Assembly: GCF_000285835.1 (NCBI RefSeq) | Contig: NZ_HE978600.1 | Coordinates: 159,102-223,101, forward strand | Source: Brevibacterium senegalense | Lineage (GTDB): Bacteria; Actinomycetota; Actinomycetes; Actinomycetales; Brevibacteriaceae | DNA length: 64,000 bases | Direction: 5' to 3' | Made by a program: the position numbers and the translations under genes | Shown here: one piece after another, positions 23,883 through 34,844 of the stretch | How positions within the stretch are numbered: position 1 is the stretch's first letter | Layout: every line of letters begins with the position of its first letter | Notes under the pieces: model-generated | Databases searched by the model: none | Told to the model about the DNA's origin: nothing | The model's input: only the letters and a program-made list of their open reading frames with translations

Positions 23883-23926
23883 GTCCCCGCGGGGACGTGC
23901 GGCCGGTCGAGCGTCCCCGCGGTGAC
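23883..23926. repeat. palindrome copy 6 and near copy 7, in tandem (between convergent genes)
   Basis: GTCCCCGCGGGGAC at 23883-23896 is perfect; GTCCCCGCGGTGAC at 23913-23926 differs at one base. Each is preceded by GC, and their starts are 30 bp apart. They fill nearly all of the 51-bp gap between SURF1 and the ABC-F gene, where a terminator would be expected. The short stems could serve that purpose. Confidence 0.85.
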
Positions 23927-23928
23927 GC

Positions 23929-25527
23929 TCACGCGAGGGTGACGAGATCCAGGTAGCTCGACGACCAGTGGTCCTCGTCGCCGTCCGGCAGCAGCAGGAC
24001 GCGGTCCGGGTCGAGCGCCTCGACGGCACCCTCATCGTGGGTCACGAGGATGATCGCGCCCTCGTAGCGGCGGATCGCGGAGAGGATCTCCTCGCGGCTG
24101 GCGGGATCCAGGTTGTTCGTGGGCTCGTCGAGCAGCAGGACGTTCGCGCTCGAGACGACGAGCGTCGCAAGCGCCAGCCGGGTCTTCTCGCCGCCGGACA
24201 GCACCCGCGCCGGCTTGTGCACGTCCTCGCCCGTGAAGAGGAACGACCCCAGCACGGTCCGTACGCCGGTGTCGTCCAGGTGCGGTGACTGGGAGCGCAT
24301 GTTCTCCAGCACGGAGCGGTCCAGGTCGAGCGTCTCGTGCTCCTGCGCGTAGTAGCCCAGCTTGAGCCCGTGGCCGGGCACGACCTCACCGGAGTCCGGT
24401 TCCTCGACGCCCGCCAGCAGCCGCAGCAGGGTCGTCTTGCCCGCGCCGTTGAAGCCCAGCACGACGACGCGCGTGCCGCGGTCGACGGCGAGGTCGACCC
24501 CCGTGAACACCTCCGTCGACCCGTAGGCCTTCGTGAGCCCCTCCGCGGTGAGCGGCACGCGGCCGCACGCGGCCGGCGCGGGGAAGCGCAGGTGCGCGAC
24601 CTTGTCCGCCGCGCGCTCGGCCTCGAGGCCCTCGAGCATCCGGTCCGCGCGCTTGGCCATGTTCTGCGCGGCGACGGTCTTCGTCGCCTTCGCCCGCATC
24701 TTGTCCGCCTGCGCGTGGAGGGCGGCCGCCTTCTTCTCCGCGTTCGCGCGCTCGCGGCGACGGCGCCGCTCGTCCGCCTCGCGCTGACGCAGGTACTGGC
24801 GATAGGTCATCGAGTAGATGTCGATGACCTGACGGTTCGCGTCGAGGAAGAACACCTTGTTGACGACCTCGTCGATGAGCGCGAGGTCGTGCGAGATGAT
24901 GATGAGCCCGCCCGCGTACGTCTTGAGGTAGTCCCGCAGCCACAGCACGGACTCCGCGTCGAGGTGGTTCGTGGGCTCGTCGAGGATCATGGTGTCCGGA
25001 GCCGCGAAGAGGATCCGGGCGAGTTCGACGCGCCGGCGCTGACCGCCCGAGAGCGTGTCGAGCGGCTGCGCCAGCAGCGCCTCGTCGATGCCCAGGTTCG
25101 CGGCGATCGAGAACGCCTCGGACTCGGCCGCGTACCCGCCCGCCGCGACGAACTCCGCCTCGACGCGCGGGTACCGGTTGATCGCCTTCTCCATGACCGC
25201 CGGGTCCGGCGAGGACATCTGCTCCTCCGCCTTCCGCATCCGGCGGGCCAGCACGTCGAGGTCGCGGGCGCCCAGGATCCGCTCCCTGCCCGTCGACTTC
25301 GGATCGCCCGCGCGCGGGTCCTGCGGCAGGTAGCCGACCGTGCCCGAGGTCGTGACGGTGCCCTCGCTGGGGAGCACCTCCGACATGAGGACGCGGGTGA
25401 GCGTCGTCTTCCCGGCGCCGTTGCGCCCCACGAGGCCCACGCGGTCACCCGTGTCGACACGGAAGGAGACCCCCGACATGAGGGTGCGGGAGCCCACTGT
25501 GATGCCGAGGGCGTGGGCGGAGATCAT
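23929..25527 (-). CDS. ABC-F family ATPase
   Basis: 532-residue protein with two ABC domains and no membrane segments, the ABC-F layout of translation factors or antibiotic-resistance proteins. First Walker A is GLVGRNGAGKTT (about residue 31), with signature LSGGQRRRVELAR and DEPTNHLD. The second is VLGFNGAGKTT, with LSGGEKTRLALA and DEPTNNLD. The charged linker between them (ADERRRRRERANAEKKAAAL) is the ribosome-binding interdomain helix. The ATG overlaps the rnhA stop (ATGA). The subclass (EttA, Uup or other) cannot be fixed here. Confidence 0.9.
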   Translation of the reverse strand: MISAHALGITVGSRTLMSGVSFRVDTGDRVGLVGRNGAGKTTLTRVLMSEVLPSEGTVTTSGTVGYLPQDPRAGDPKSTGRERILGARDLDVLARRMRKAEEQMSSPDPAVMEKAINRYPRVEAEFVAAGGYAAESEAFSIAANLGIDEALLAQPLDTLSGGQRRRVELARILFAAPDTMILDEPTNHLDAESVLWLRDYLKTYAGGLIIISHDLALIDEVVNKVFFLDANRQVIDIYSMTYRQYLRQREADERRRRRERANAEKKAAALHAQADKMRAKATKTVAAQNMAKRADRMLEGLEAERAADKVAHLRFPAPAACGRVPLTAEGLTKAYGSTEVFTGVDLAVDRGTRVVVLGFNGAGKTTLLRLLAGVEEPDSGEVVPGHGLKLGYYAQEHETLDLDRSVLENMRSQSPHLDDTGVRTVLGSFLFTGEDVHKPARVLSGGEKTRLALATLVVSSANVLLLDEPTNNLDPASREEILSAIRRYEGAIILVTHDEGAVEALDPDRVLLLPDGDEDHWSSSYLDLVTLA

Positions 25528-26198
25528 GAGCGGGCCTCCCAGCCGGTGCGGATGAGGTGGGCGAGCAGGTCCTGCGCGGTCCGGCCGGTCTCCCGGGCCT
25601 CGGCGACGATGGCGTCCGCGAGCTCCTGCTCGAGCGGGCAGGAGACGACGACCGTGCGCGCGGGTGCGGGTGCCTCGGCGGCGGGTGCCTCCCCTCCCCC
25701 GGGACTGGTGTCCCCACGGTCACGCCCCCCGAAGCCGGGGCCGGCATCGACGGGACGACCCGCGCGCATCGCCTCGGCGGCGCGGCGGGCGCGGTCATCG
25801 GCCGCCTCGTTGAGCGGATGCCCCGCGTGTCCCTTGACCCACTCGAAGCGGACCCGGTGCCCCGCGGACTCACGGGCCGTCATGAGCTCGTCGAGCCGCT
25901 CCATCTGATCACGGTTGAGGACGTCCTCGCGGTTCGCCTTCTTCCAGCCCTGCAGCTTCCACTTGGGCATCCACTTGGTGATCGAGTTGATGACGTACTT
26001 CGAGTCGCAGAGGACGTGCAGGTCGGGTTCGTCCGCCGCGGCGGTGAGGAGCTCGATGACCGCCTGCAGCTCGCCGCGGTTGTTCGTCGAGGAGTCCCAG
26101 CCGCCCGCGGCCCACCTGTCGTCGTCGATGAACCACGCCCAGCCGGCGGGTCCGGGGTTGCCGAGGGCCGAGCCGTCGACGGCGGCGGTGAGCGTCAC
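25524..26198 (-). CDS. rnhA: ribonuclease HI with C-terminal ribbon-helix-helix-like tail
   Basis: 224-residue enzyme that cuts RNA in RNA-DNA hybrids. The catalytic acidic residues are Asp8 (AAVDGSALG), Glu43 (NNRGELQAV), Asp65 (LCDSKYVIN) and Asp134 (NEAADDRAR), and the His loop is KGHAGHP. The catalytic domain ends near residue 145. A Gly/Pro-rich linker follows, then a compact 44-residue tail (about 181-224) with a beta strand and two helices, VVVSCPLEQELADAIV and GRTAQDLLAHLIRTGWE, resembling CopG/Arc ribbon-helix-helix domains. The GTG start at 26198 has GGAGA upstream. It is coupled to the ABC-F gene. Confidence 0.9.
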   Translation of the reverse strand: MTLTAAVDGSALGNPGPAGWAWFIDDDRWAAGGWDSSTNNRGELQAVIELLTAAADEPDLHVLCDSKYVINSITKWMPKWKLQGWKKANREDVLNRDQMERLDELMTARESAGHRVRFEWVKGHAGHPLNEAADDRARRAAEAMRAGRPVDAGPGFGGRDRGDTSPGGGEAPAAEAPAPARTVVVSCPLEQELADAIVAEARETGRTAQDLLAHLIRTGWEARS

Positions 26199-26266
26199 AG
26201 AGTCTCCGTTCAGGGGGTTTCCGGGAAAGGGGTGCGAGGGCCACCCCATGCTACCGGTGCGTGCCC

Positions 26267-26272
26267 TACTCT
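26267..26272 (+). promoter_or_regulatory. -10 element of the zinc metallopeptidase gene
   Basis: TACTCT is followed by six bases and the ATG at 26279 with no ribosome-binding site. On the other strand TAGCAT (26253-26248) is a -10 candidate for rnhA, so the two divergent promoters are 13 bp apart. Confidence 0.5.
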
Positions 26273-26278
26273 TCTGTC

Positions 26279-27181
26279 ATGTCCTTCAGACCCGATGCGC
26301 AGCTCGACGCCTCACAGGTATCCCGCGGTTCCCGCCGGCGCGGCGGCACGATCGCCGTGGGCGGCGGAGCGGGCGTCCTCGTCCTCGTCGTGGGCGTCCT
26401 CCTCTTCGGCCCCGACTTCGCCCTCCAGCAGCTGACCGGCGGCGGCCAGCAGCTGGAGACCGGCACCGTGGGCGAGGACGACGACCTGGGGCAGAAGTGC
26501 CGCACCGGCGAGGACGCGAACGCGGACGTCGAGTGCCGCGTCGTCGGCACGGTCAACAGCCTGAATGCGTATTGGGCGAACGCGGGCGCCCGCGACCTGG
26601 GCGTGGACTACCGCGCCCCGCAGGCGGTCCTCACGAGCGGGACGTGGGAGACCGCGTGCGGGACCGGGACCTCGGCGATGGGGCCGTTCTACTGCTCCGG
26701 TGACGAGACCGCGTACTTCGACGTCGACTTCTTCGACGATCTGCGGACGCAGTACGGTGCGGACGCGGGCTCGCTGCCCGAGGAGTACGTCGTCGCCCAC
26801 GAGTTCGGCCACCACATGCAGAACCTCACCGGCGTGCTGGCCCAGACGCGCGACGGGCGGACCGGACCGCAGTCCAACGCGGTCCGGGCGGAGCTGCAGG
26901 CCGACTGCTTCGCAGGGGCGTGGGCCGCGAACGCGGCGACGACCGCGGACCCGGCGACGGGGACTCCGTTCCTGCAGCCGCTCACCCGTGCGGACGTCGA
27001 GGCCGCGCTGTCCGCCGCCGAGGCGATCGGGGACGACCGCATCCAGGAGACCGCCCAGGGGCGGGTCACGCCGGAGAACTTCACCCACGGCTCCGCGGAG
27101 CAGCGGATGGAGTGGTTCGCGACCGGCTACGACGAGGCGACGCCCGCCGCGTGCGACACCTTCGACGTCGACGAGGTCTGA
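26279..27181 (+). CDS. neutral zinc metallopeptidase (YpfJ family)
   Basis: 300-residue predicted membrane-anchored protease. A short cytoplasmic basic N-terminus is followed by a transmembrane helix at about 27-44 (VGGGAGVLVLVVGVLLFG) and then the extracytoplasmic domain. The zinc motif HEFGHH (174-179) is followed by the third ligand region LQADCFAGAWAANA, as in the putative neutral zinc metallopeptidase family. Four to six cysteines could form disulfides outside the cell. The ATG at 26279 is preferred to the in-frame GTG at 26261, because a TACTCT -10 box lies six bases before it. The substrate is unknown. Confidence 0.87.
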   Translation: MSFRPDAQLDASQVSRGSRRRGGTIAVGGGAGVLVLVVGVLLFGPDFALQQLTGGGQQLETGTVGEDDDLGQKCRTGEDANADVECRVVGTVNSLNAYWANAGARDLGVDYRAPQAVLTSGTWETACGTGTSAMGPFYCSGDETAYFDVDFFDDLRTQYGADAGSLPEEYVVAHEFGHHMQNLTGVLAQTRDGRTGPQSNAVRAELQADCFAGAWAANAATTADPATGTPFLQPLTRADVEAALSAAEAIGDDRIQETAQGRVTPENFTHGSAEQRMEWFATGYDEATPAACDTFDVDEV

Positions 27182-27183
27182 GG

Positions 27184-27217
27184 CGACTCGCTCTGAGTCG
27201 ACCCGGCCTCAGCCGGA
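27184..27217. terminator. two small hairpins between the metallopeptidase gene and the suf operon
   Basis: CGACTC/GAGTCG (27184-27200, 5-nt loop) and CCGGC/GCCGG (27204-27217) lie in the 36-bp gap between convergent stops. The stems are short, so termination is likely but weakly supported. Confidence 0.4.
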
Positions 27218-27553
27218 TCAGATGTTGAAGCCCAGGGCCCGCATCTGCTCGCGGCCGTCCTCCGTGATCTTCTCCGGGCCCCACGGCGGCATCCAGACCC
27301 AGTTGAGTCGGAACGCCGGGACGATCCCGTCGAGGGCCTGGGCGACCTGGTCCTCGATCACGTCCGTGAGCGGGCAGGCGGCGGAGGTCAGCGTCATCTC
27401 GATGACTGCCACGCCCTCCTCGTCGACGGCCGTACCGTAGAGCAGGCCCAGATCGACGACGTTGACGCCCAGCTCCGGGTCCATGACGTCGTAGAGCGCC
27501 TCCGTCACCTCTTCGGGGGTGGCGGCGGTCGGTGAGTCGATGACGTCGGTCAT
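27218..27553 (-). CDS. SufT-like metal-sulfur cluster assembly factor (MIP18/DUF59)
   Basis: 111-residue protein of the MIP18/DUF59 family that matures Fe-S proteins. The family signature DPELGVNVVDLGLLYG is near residues 30-45 and the conserved reactive cysteine lies in TSAACPLTD; WxxPWGPEKITEDGRE ends the domain. It is the last gene of the suf operon, six bases after sufU. The ATG at 27553 has GGAG upstream. In related actinobacteria this gene is often written sufT; the domain is the same, but the name is a family-level label. Confidence 0.88.
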   Translation of the reverse strand: MTDVIDSPTAATPEEVTEALYDVMDPELGVNVVDLGLLYGTAVDEEGVAVIEMTLTSAACPLTDVIEDQVAQALDGIVPAFRLNWVWMPPWGPEKITEDGREQMRALGFNI

Positions 27554-27558
27554 GGTGA

Positions 27559-30060
<2,502 letters not shown>

Positions 30061-30096
30061 GACTACCTCTGTATTCGTTCGTGTGGTGAGCGTGTG

Positions 30097-30411
30097 TCAG
30101 TCGGCGAGGCCGACGAAGATCTGGCCGTCGCGCTCCTCGCAGGAGAAGACCTCGACGGGCTCGAAGGCCGGCGGCGAGGTGGGCTCGCCCGTGCGCAGAT
30201 CGAAGGCGGAGCCGTGGAGCCAGCACTCGACGGTGCAGCCCAGGACGTCGCCCTCGGAGAGCGACACCTCGCCGTGCGTGCAGATGTCGTCGATCGCATG
30301 GACGGTGCCGTCCTCCGTGCGGGCGACGCAGACCTCGCGGTCGGACACTACGACACGCACGGCGGAGCCGGGGGCCAGATCCGCCGCCGCGAGGACCGGG
30401 ACCATGGTCAC
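30097..30411 (-). CDS. Rieske-type [2Fe-2S] ferredoxin of the suf operon
   Basis: 104-residue non-haem iron ferredoxin. The Rieske ligands are Cys44-x-His46 (CTHGEVSL) and Cys63-x2-His66 (CWLHGSAF), and the fold matches bacterial biphenyl-dioxygenase-type ferredoxins. In actinobacteria it is a regular member of the suf operon between sufD and sufC and may supply electrons for cluster assembly. The GTG at 30411 overlaps the sufD stop (GTGA) and has GGAG six bases upstream; an ATG at 30405 is an alternative. Confidence 0.9.
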   Translation of the reverse strand: MTMVPVLAAADLAPGSAVRVVVSDREVCVARTEDGTVHAIDDICTHGEVSLSEGDVLGCTVECWLHGSAFDLRTGEPTSPPAFEPVEVFSCEERDGQIFVGLAD

Positions 30412-31559
30412 AGGACGCTCCGGGAGAGCTCGTCCTCGATCTTCCGGCTCAGGACCTCTTCGACCTCCGGGATGCCGATCTTGAGGATGACCTCCTGGAA
30501 GAAGCCGCGCACCACCAGGCGGCGCGCCTCCTCCTCCGGGATGCCGCGGCTCATGAGGTAGAAGAGGTGCTCCTCGTCGAAGCGACCGGTCGAGGAGGCG
30601 TGGCCCGCGCCCTCGATGTCGCCGGTCTCGATCTCGAGGTTGGGCACGGAGTCCGCGCGCGCACCGTCGGTGAGGATGAGGTTCCGGTTGAGCTCGTACG
30701 TGTCGATGCCCAGCGCCTCCGGGCGGATGAGCACGTCGCCCACCCACACGCTGCGCGCGTCCGTGCCCTGGAGGGCTCCCTTGTACATGACGTTCGACGT
30801 CGCCTTGGGCGTGTTGTGGTCGATGTACGTGCGGTGCTCCAGGTGCTGGCCCGCGTCCGCGAAGTAGAGGCCCAGCAACTCCGCCTCGCCGCCGGGGCCG
30901 GCGTAGCGGACGTTCGAGTTGAGGCGGACGATGTCGCCGCCCAGGCTCACCGCGATGTGGCGGTAGCGCGCGTCGCGGCCCACGAGCGCGTCGTGCTGGC
31001 CCAGGTGGACGGCGCCGTCGTCCCACAGCTGCAGCGAGGCGACGGTGACGTCCGCGCCGTCGCCCACGACGATCGAGAGCAGCTCCGAGTAGCGGGCGAG
31101 GCCCTCGTGCTCGAGGACGATCGTCGCCTTCGCGTGCGCGCCCACCGTCAGGAGGGTGTGGGCGCGGACGGCGCCCGCGTCCGCACCGTTCGCGCGGATG
31201 ACGACGGGCTCGTCCAGTTCGAGATCGGCGGGGACGTCGTAGTGCACGACCTCCGGGGCACCCGCGGCCGCGAGGACGGCGGGGCGGTCCTCCGGTGCGA
31301 GGATCCCGTGGGACTGTGCGGCCTCGGTCGTGATCGTCTGCCGGGTGACGCCCTGCGGGAGGGAGTCCTCACCGGTCAGCTGCGCGGACGAGGTCGCCTC
31401 CTCGAAGAGGTCGGCGAGCTTCTTGACGGGGGTGAAGCGCCACTCCTCCTCGCGTCCGGTGACGGCGGGGAATGCGGACGTGTCGAAGCTGCGCGGCCGG
31501 TCCTGGCGTCCGTTGAGGAGCATCGGCAGGCCGGAGGGCTTGTCCAGTGTCTGTGTCAT
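30408..31559 (-). CDS. sufD: Fe-S cluster assembly protein SufD
   Basis: 383-residue beta-helix scaffold subunit. It pairs with SufB in the SufBC2D complex. The C-terminal core shows YIDHNTPKATSNVMYKGAL, followed by [21 protein letters not shown] and IPEEEARRLVVRGF, the signature shared with SufB. The ATG at 31559 begins a short variable N-terminus, with AGGAGA about ten bases upstream. The stop overlaps the ferredoxin start. Confidence 0.94.
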   Translation of the reverse strand: MTQTLDKPSGLPMLLNGRQDRPRSFDTSAFPAVTGREEEWRFTPVKKLADLFEEATSSAQLTGEDSLPQGVTRQTITTEAAQSHGILAPEDRPAVLAAAGAPEVVHYDVPADLELDEPVVIRANGADAGAVRAHTLLTVGAHAKATIVLEHEGLARYSELLSIVVGDGADVTVASLQLWDDGAVHLGQHDALVGRDARYRHIAVSLGGDIVRLNSNVRYAGPGGEAELLGLYFADAGQHLEHRTYIDHNTPKATSNVMYKGALQGTDARSVWVGDVLIRPEALGIDTYELNRNLILTDGARADSVPNLEIETGDIEGAGHASSTGRFDEEHLFYLMSRGIPEEEARRLVVRGFFQEVILKIGIPEVEEVLSRKIEDELSRSVL

Positions 31560-31613
31560 TAGAGTTCTGTCTCCTGGTGGTTCCGGGTGTCTGGGCGGGA
31601 TCGGGGGATCCGC

Positions 31614-33050
31614 TCAGCCCAGGGAACCCTCCATCTGCAGTTCGATGAGCTTGTTGAGTTCGAGGGCGTACTCCATGGGGAGCTCGCGGGCGATGGGCTC
31701 GATGAAGCCGCGGACGATCATCGCCATGGCCTCCGTCTCCTCCATACCGCGGCTCATGAGGTAGAAGAGCTGGTCCTCGCTCACCTTCGACACCGTCGCC
31801 TCGTGGCCCAGTGTCACGTCGTCCTCGCGGATGTCGATGTACGGGTACGTGTCCGACCGCGAGTTGTTGTCGACCAGCAGCGCATCGCACAGCACGTTGT
31901 TCGACGAGCCGTGAGCGCCGGGGTGGATGTGCACGAGTCCGCGGTAGCCGGAGCGGCCGCCGGCGCGGGCGACGGACTTCGCGACGATCGACGACTGCGT
32001 GTGCGGGGCGGCGTGCACCATCTTCGACCCGGTGTCCTGGTGCTGACCGGCACCCGCGAACGCGACGGACAGCGTCTCGCCGCGCGCGTGCTCGCCCGTG
32101 AGCCAGATGGCCGGGTACTTCATGGTGACCTTCGAGCCGATGTTGCCGTCGACCCACTCCATCGTCGCGCCCTGCTCCGCGATCGCGCGCTTCGTGACGA
32201 GGTTGTACACGTTGTTCGACCAGTTCTGGATCGTCGTGTACCGGACGCGGGCGTCCTTCTTCGCGATGATCTCGACGACCGCCGAGTGCAGCGAGTCCGA
32301 CTTGTAGATGGGTGCCGTGCAGCCCTCGACGTAGTGGACGTAGGAACCCTCGTCCGCGATGATGAGCGTCCGCTCGAACTGGCCCATGTTCTCCGTGTTG
32401 ATGCGGAAGTAGGCCTGGAGCGGGATCTCGACGTGGACGCCCGGCGGGACGTACACGAACGAGCCGCCGGACCACACGGCCGTGTTGAGCGCGGCGAACT
32501 TGTTGTCGCCGGACGGGATGACGGTGCCGAAGTATTCCTGGAAGAGCTCCGGGTGCTCCTTCAGCGCGGTGTCCGTGTCGAGGAAGATGACGCCCTGGCG
32601 CTCCAGTTCCTCGTTGATCTTGTGGTAGACGACCTCGGACTCGTACTGCGCGGCGACACCGGCGACGAGGCGCTGCTTCTCCGCCTCCGGGATGCCCAGG
32701 CGGTCGTACGTGTTCTTGATGTCCTCGGGCAGCTCCTCCCAGGACTGGACCTGGCCCTCGGTCGACCGCACGAAGTACTTGATGTCGTCGAAGTCGATGC
32801 CGGAGAGGTCCGCGCCCCACGACGGCATGGGCTTGCGCTCGAAGAGGCGCAGCGCCTTGAGACGGCGCTCGAGCATCCACTCCGGCTCCTCCTTGAGGGC
32901 GGAGATGTTCCGGACGACGTCCTCGCTGAGGCCGCGCTCGGCCGTCTGGCCGGCGGCGTCCTCGTCGTGCCAGCCGTACTGGTAGGCGCCGATCGCCTTG
33001 AGCTCGGGGTTGAGCTCGAGGATCCTGTTGGTCTCGGTGGTGTCGGTCAC
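31614..33050 (-). CDS. sufB: Fe-S cluster assembly protein SufB
   Basis: 478-residue scaffold on which the Fe-S cluster is built. Typical SufB blocks are [39 protein letters not shown], then [20 protein letters not shown], with the conserved sulfur-acceptor Cys in EGCTAP, and [20 protein letters not shown]. No intein is present, unlike several mycobacterial SufB proteins. The GTG at 33050 has AGGAGG seven bases before it and overlaps the sufR stop (GTGA). Confidence 0.95.
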   Translation of the reverse strand: MTDTTETNRILELNPELKAIGAYQYGWHDEDAAGQTAERGLSEDVVRNISALKEEPEWMLERRLKALRLFERKPMPSWGADLSGIDFDDIKYFVRSTEGQVQSWEELPEDIKNTYDRLGIPEAEKQRLVAGVAAQYESEVVYHKINEELERQGVIFLDTDTALKEHPELFQEYFGTVIPSGDNKFAALNTAVWSGGSFVYVPPGVHVEIPLQAYFRINTENMGQFERTLIIADEGSYVHYVEGCTAPIYKSDSLHSAVVEIIAKKDARVRYTTIQNWSNNVYNLVTKRAIAEQGATMEWVDGNIGSKVTMKYPAIWLTGEHARGETLSVAFAGAGQHQDTGSKMVHAAPHTQSSIVAKSVARAGGRSGYRGLVHIHPGAHGSSNNVLCDALLVDNNSRSDTYPYIDIREDDVTLGHEATVSKVSEDQLFYLMSRGMEETEAMAMIVRGFIEPIARELPMEYALELNKLIELQMEGSLG

Positions 33051-33796
33051 CGTGAGCCTCCTTGTCTGGGGTCCGCGCTCTGCTCGCCGATGAGGGGACG
33101 GGTGAGTGCGGACGTGGGGATGTGGGTGGTGCAGACGTGCGCGCCGCCGGCCAGGGTCGACAGGCGGCGGACGTCCACGCCCAGGTATTCGCCGAACACC
33201 TCGAGCTCCGCTTCGCAGAACTCGGGGAAGCGCTCGGCCACGTTGCGGATGGGACAGTGACCCTGGCACAGCTGCATCGACTCGAGCGGGGTGCCGGCGG
33301 CCACGGGCGACGCCGAGGCCGCGAAGCCCTCGCGGTCGAGGGCCTTCGCGAGGCGGCGGGACCGCTCTGCGACGGTGCCCTGCCCCTGCTCGCCGGGCCG
33401 GAAGTCCGGCAGGCGCCGGCTGAGCCGATCGCGCAGGCGGTCCGTGTGGACCCGCACGAAGCCCTCGACGACCTGCGGTCCCGCGGCCTCCTGCACGTAG
33501 TCGAGCACATCGACTGCGAGCTCATCGTACGAGTGGGAGATGCGGGCGTGCCCGGAGGCCGTCACGGTGTAGTGTCGTGCCGGTCGTCCGCGGCCGGCGC
33601 GCTGACCGGCCAGGGAGCGGACCTCGATAAGGCCTTCGTCCGTGAGGGCGTCCAGGTGGCGGCGGATCGCCGCCGCCGTGAGCCCCATCATCTTCGCGAG
33701 GGCCGAGGCGGAGATGGGGCCGTGGTCCAGAACGGCGCCCAGGACCCGCTGACGGGTCCTCCCGTCCTCGGGCGGAACCACTTCCGCAGCGGACAC
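33047..33796 (-). CDS. sufR: SufR, Fe-S-sensing repressor of the suf operon
   Basis: 249-residue DeoR/ArsR-like winged-helix regulator; helix-turn-helix at about 25-60 ([21 protein letters not shown]). The C-terminal domain has Cys177, Cys181, Cys194 and Cys222 ([15 protein letters not shown] and HVCTTH), which in SufR bind an Fe-S cluster so that the protein represses suf genes when clusters are sufficient. The start is set at the GTG at 33796, five bases after AGGAGG; the GTG at 33802 touches the ribosome-binding site. It is the first gene of the operon, in the usual actinobacterial order. Confidence 0.92.
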   Translation of the reverse strand: MSAAEVVPPEDGRTRQRVLGAVLDHGPISASALAKMMGLTAAAIRRHLDALTDEGLIEVRSLAGQRAGRGRPARHYTVTASGHARISHSYDELAVDVLDYVQEAAGPQVVEGFVRVHTDRLRDRLSRRLPDFRPGEQGQGTVAERSRRLAKALDREGFAASASPVAAGTPLESMQLCQGHCPIRNVAERFPEFCEAELEVFGEYLGVDVRRLSTLAGGAHVCTTHIPTSALTRPLIGEQSADPRQGGSR

Positions 33797-33814
33797 GCAC
33801 ACCTCCTACCGGTG

Positions 33815-33854
33815 GTTTCACTCGTTTCAGCAACAAGTCTCTTACCTAATTGTA
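33815..33854 (-). promoter_or_regulatory. suf operon promoter and possible operator
   Basis: TACAAT on the minus strand (33854-33849) is a clear -10 box about 50 bp before sufR. Between it and the gene lie two GTTTCA copies on the plus strand nine bases apart (33815 and 33824), which would fall just downstream of transcription start where a SufR site would block initiation. The operator assignment is a guess. Confidence 0.45.
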
Positions 33855-33903
33855 CCGATTGTTCCCCCCGTGGCCAGTGACCCGGATGTGCGGCTGCGCA
33901 CAG

Positions 33904-33909
33904 TACAGT
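33904..33909 (+). promoter_or_regulatory. -10 element of the ABC exporter operon
   Basis: TACAGT is followed by eight bases and then the ATG at 33918, with no ribosome-binding site. This is a leaderless-type start, divergent from the suf promoter 50 bp away. Confidence 0.5.
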
Positions 33910-33917
33910 GGACGCTC

Positions 33918-34844
33918 ATGAGCACCCTCCCCCTGCGCATTGAGCGACTCGCTCTGTCCTACGGCGGCTCGACGGCCGTCGAGGACGTCTCGCTGACGGC
34001 GGAGGCCGGACGGGTGCACGCGCTCCTGGGACCCAACGGGGCCGGGAAGTCCTCGACGATCGCCTGCGCGGCGGGCCTGCGCGTCCCACGGTCCGGCAGC
34101 ATCCGGATCTTCGGCCTCGATCCTCGCACGGACCACACCCGCACCGCCGAGCTGGCCGGGGTCATGCTCCAGGACGGCGGACTGCCCATGTCCGCGCGGC
34201 CGCTGGCCGTGCTGCGCCACCTCAGCCGTCTGTACCGCGATCCGGCCGACGTCGATGCGCTGGCGGAGCGACTGGGGATCACCGGCTTCGCCTCCCGCTC
34301 GATCCGCCGGCTGTCCGGCGGTCAGCGGCAGCGCGTCGCCCTTGCGGCCGCTCTCGTGGGCCGGCCTCGCCTCGTCTTCCTCGACGAGCCCACGGCCGGA
34401 CTGGACCCGCAGGCCCGGCTCGCCGTCGACGAGGTCGTCGAGGAGCTGCGCGCGGAGGGGACCGCGATCGTGCTGACGACGCACGACATGGCGGACGCGG
34501 AACGGCTCGCGGACTGTGTGACGGTCATCGATCACGGCCGCGTCATCGCGCACGGCTCGGTCGCATCGCTCACCGGTGCGGGCGACGGCGGCGCGCCGGG
34601 CCGCACCGCGACGATCGTGCTGGACGACGGCATCCCGGAGGAGGCGCTCATCGCACTGGCCGACGAGGGGATCGTCCACGTCGACGGCTCGACCGTCACG
34701 ATCGACTGCGCGCCGGACGTCGACGCGCTCCACCGCATCGCCGGCGTGCTCGCCGCGCACGGCACCGCGGTCCGCTCCGTCGAGTTCCGCGGCAAGTCCC
34801 TCGCGGACGTCTTCCTCGAGCTGACGGGGAGGAGCCTGCGATGA
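33918..34844 (+). CDS. ABC transporter ATP-binding protein (DrrA-like exporter)
   Basis: 308-residue ATPase. Walker A is LLGPNGAGKSSTIACAAG, the signature is RLSGGQRQRVALAAAL, Walker B is LVFLDEPTAGLD and the H-loop is VLTTHDMADAE. The C-terminal ~90 residues form the DrrA-type accessory domain ending in KSLADVFLELTGRSLR. It is coupled by an ATGA overlap to its permease. This exporter pair sits between the suf operon and ctaA in many actinobacteria, and a link to haem or cofactor export has been suggested by position only. Confidence 0.88.
   Translation: MSTLPLRIERLALSYGGSTAVEDVSLTAEAGRVHALLGPNGAGKSSTIACAAGLRVPRSGSIRIFGLDPRTDHTRTAELAGVMLQDGGLPMSARPLAVLRHLSRLYRDPADVDALAERLGITGFASRSIRRLSGGQRQRVALAAALVGRPRLVFLDEPTAGLDPQARLAVDEVVEELRAEGTAIVLTTHDMADAERLADCVTVIDHGRVIAHGSVASLTGAGDGGAPGRTATIVLDDGIPEEALIALADEGIVHVDGSTVTIDCAPDVDALHRIAGVLAAHGTAVRSVEFRGKSLADVFLELTGRSLR

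Noticed and set aside
23883..23926. Classical intrinsic terminator at the palindrome pair
   Set aside because: The 14-bp palindromes have no proper loop and no T-tract; pairing of one copy gives only a five-base stem, so I list them as repeats.
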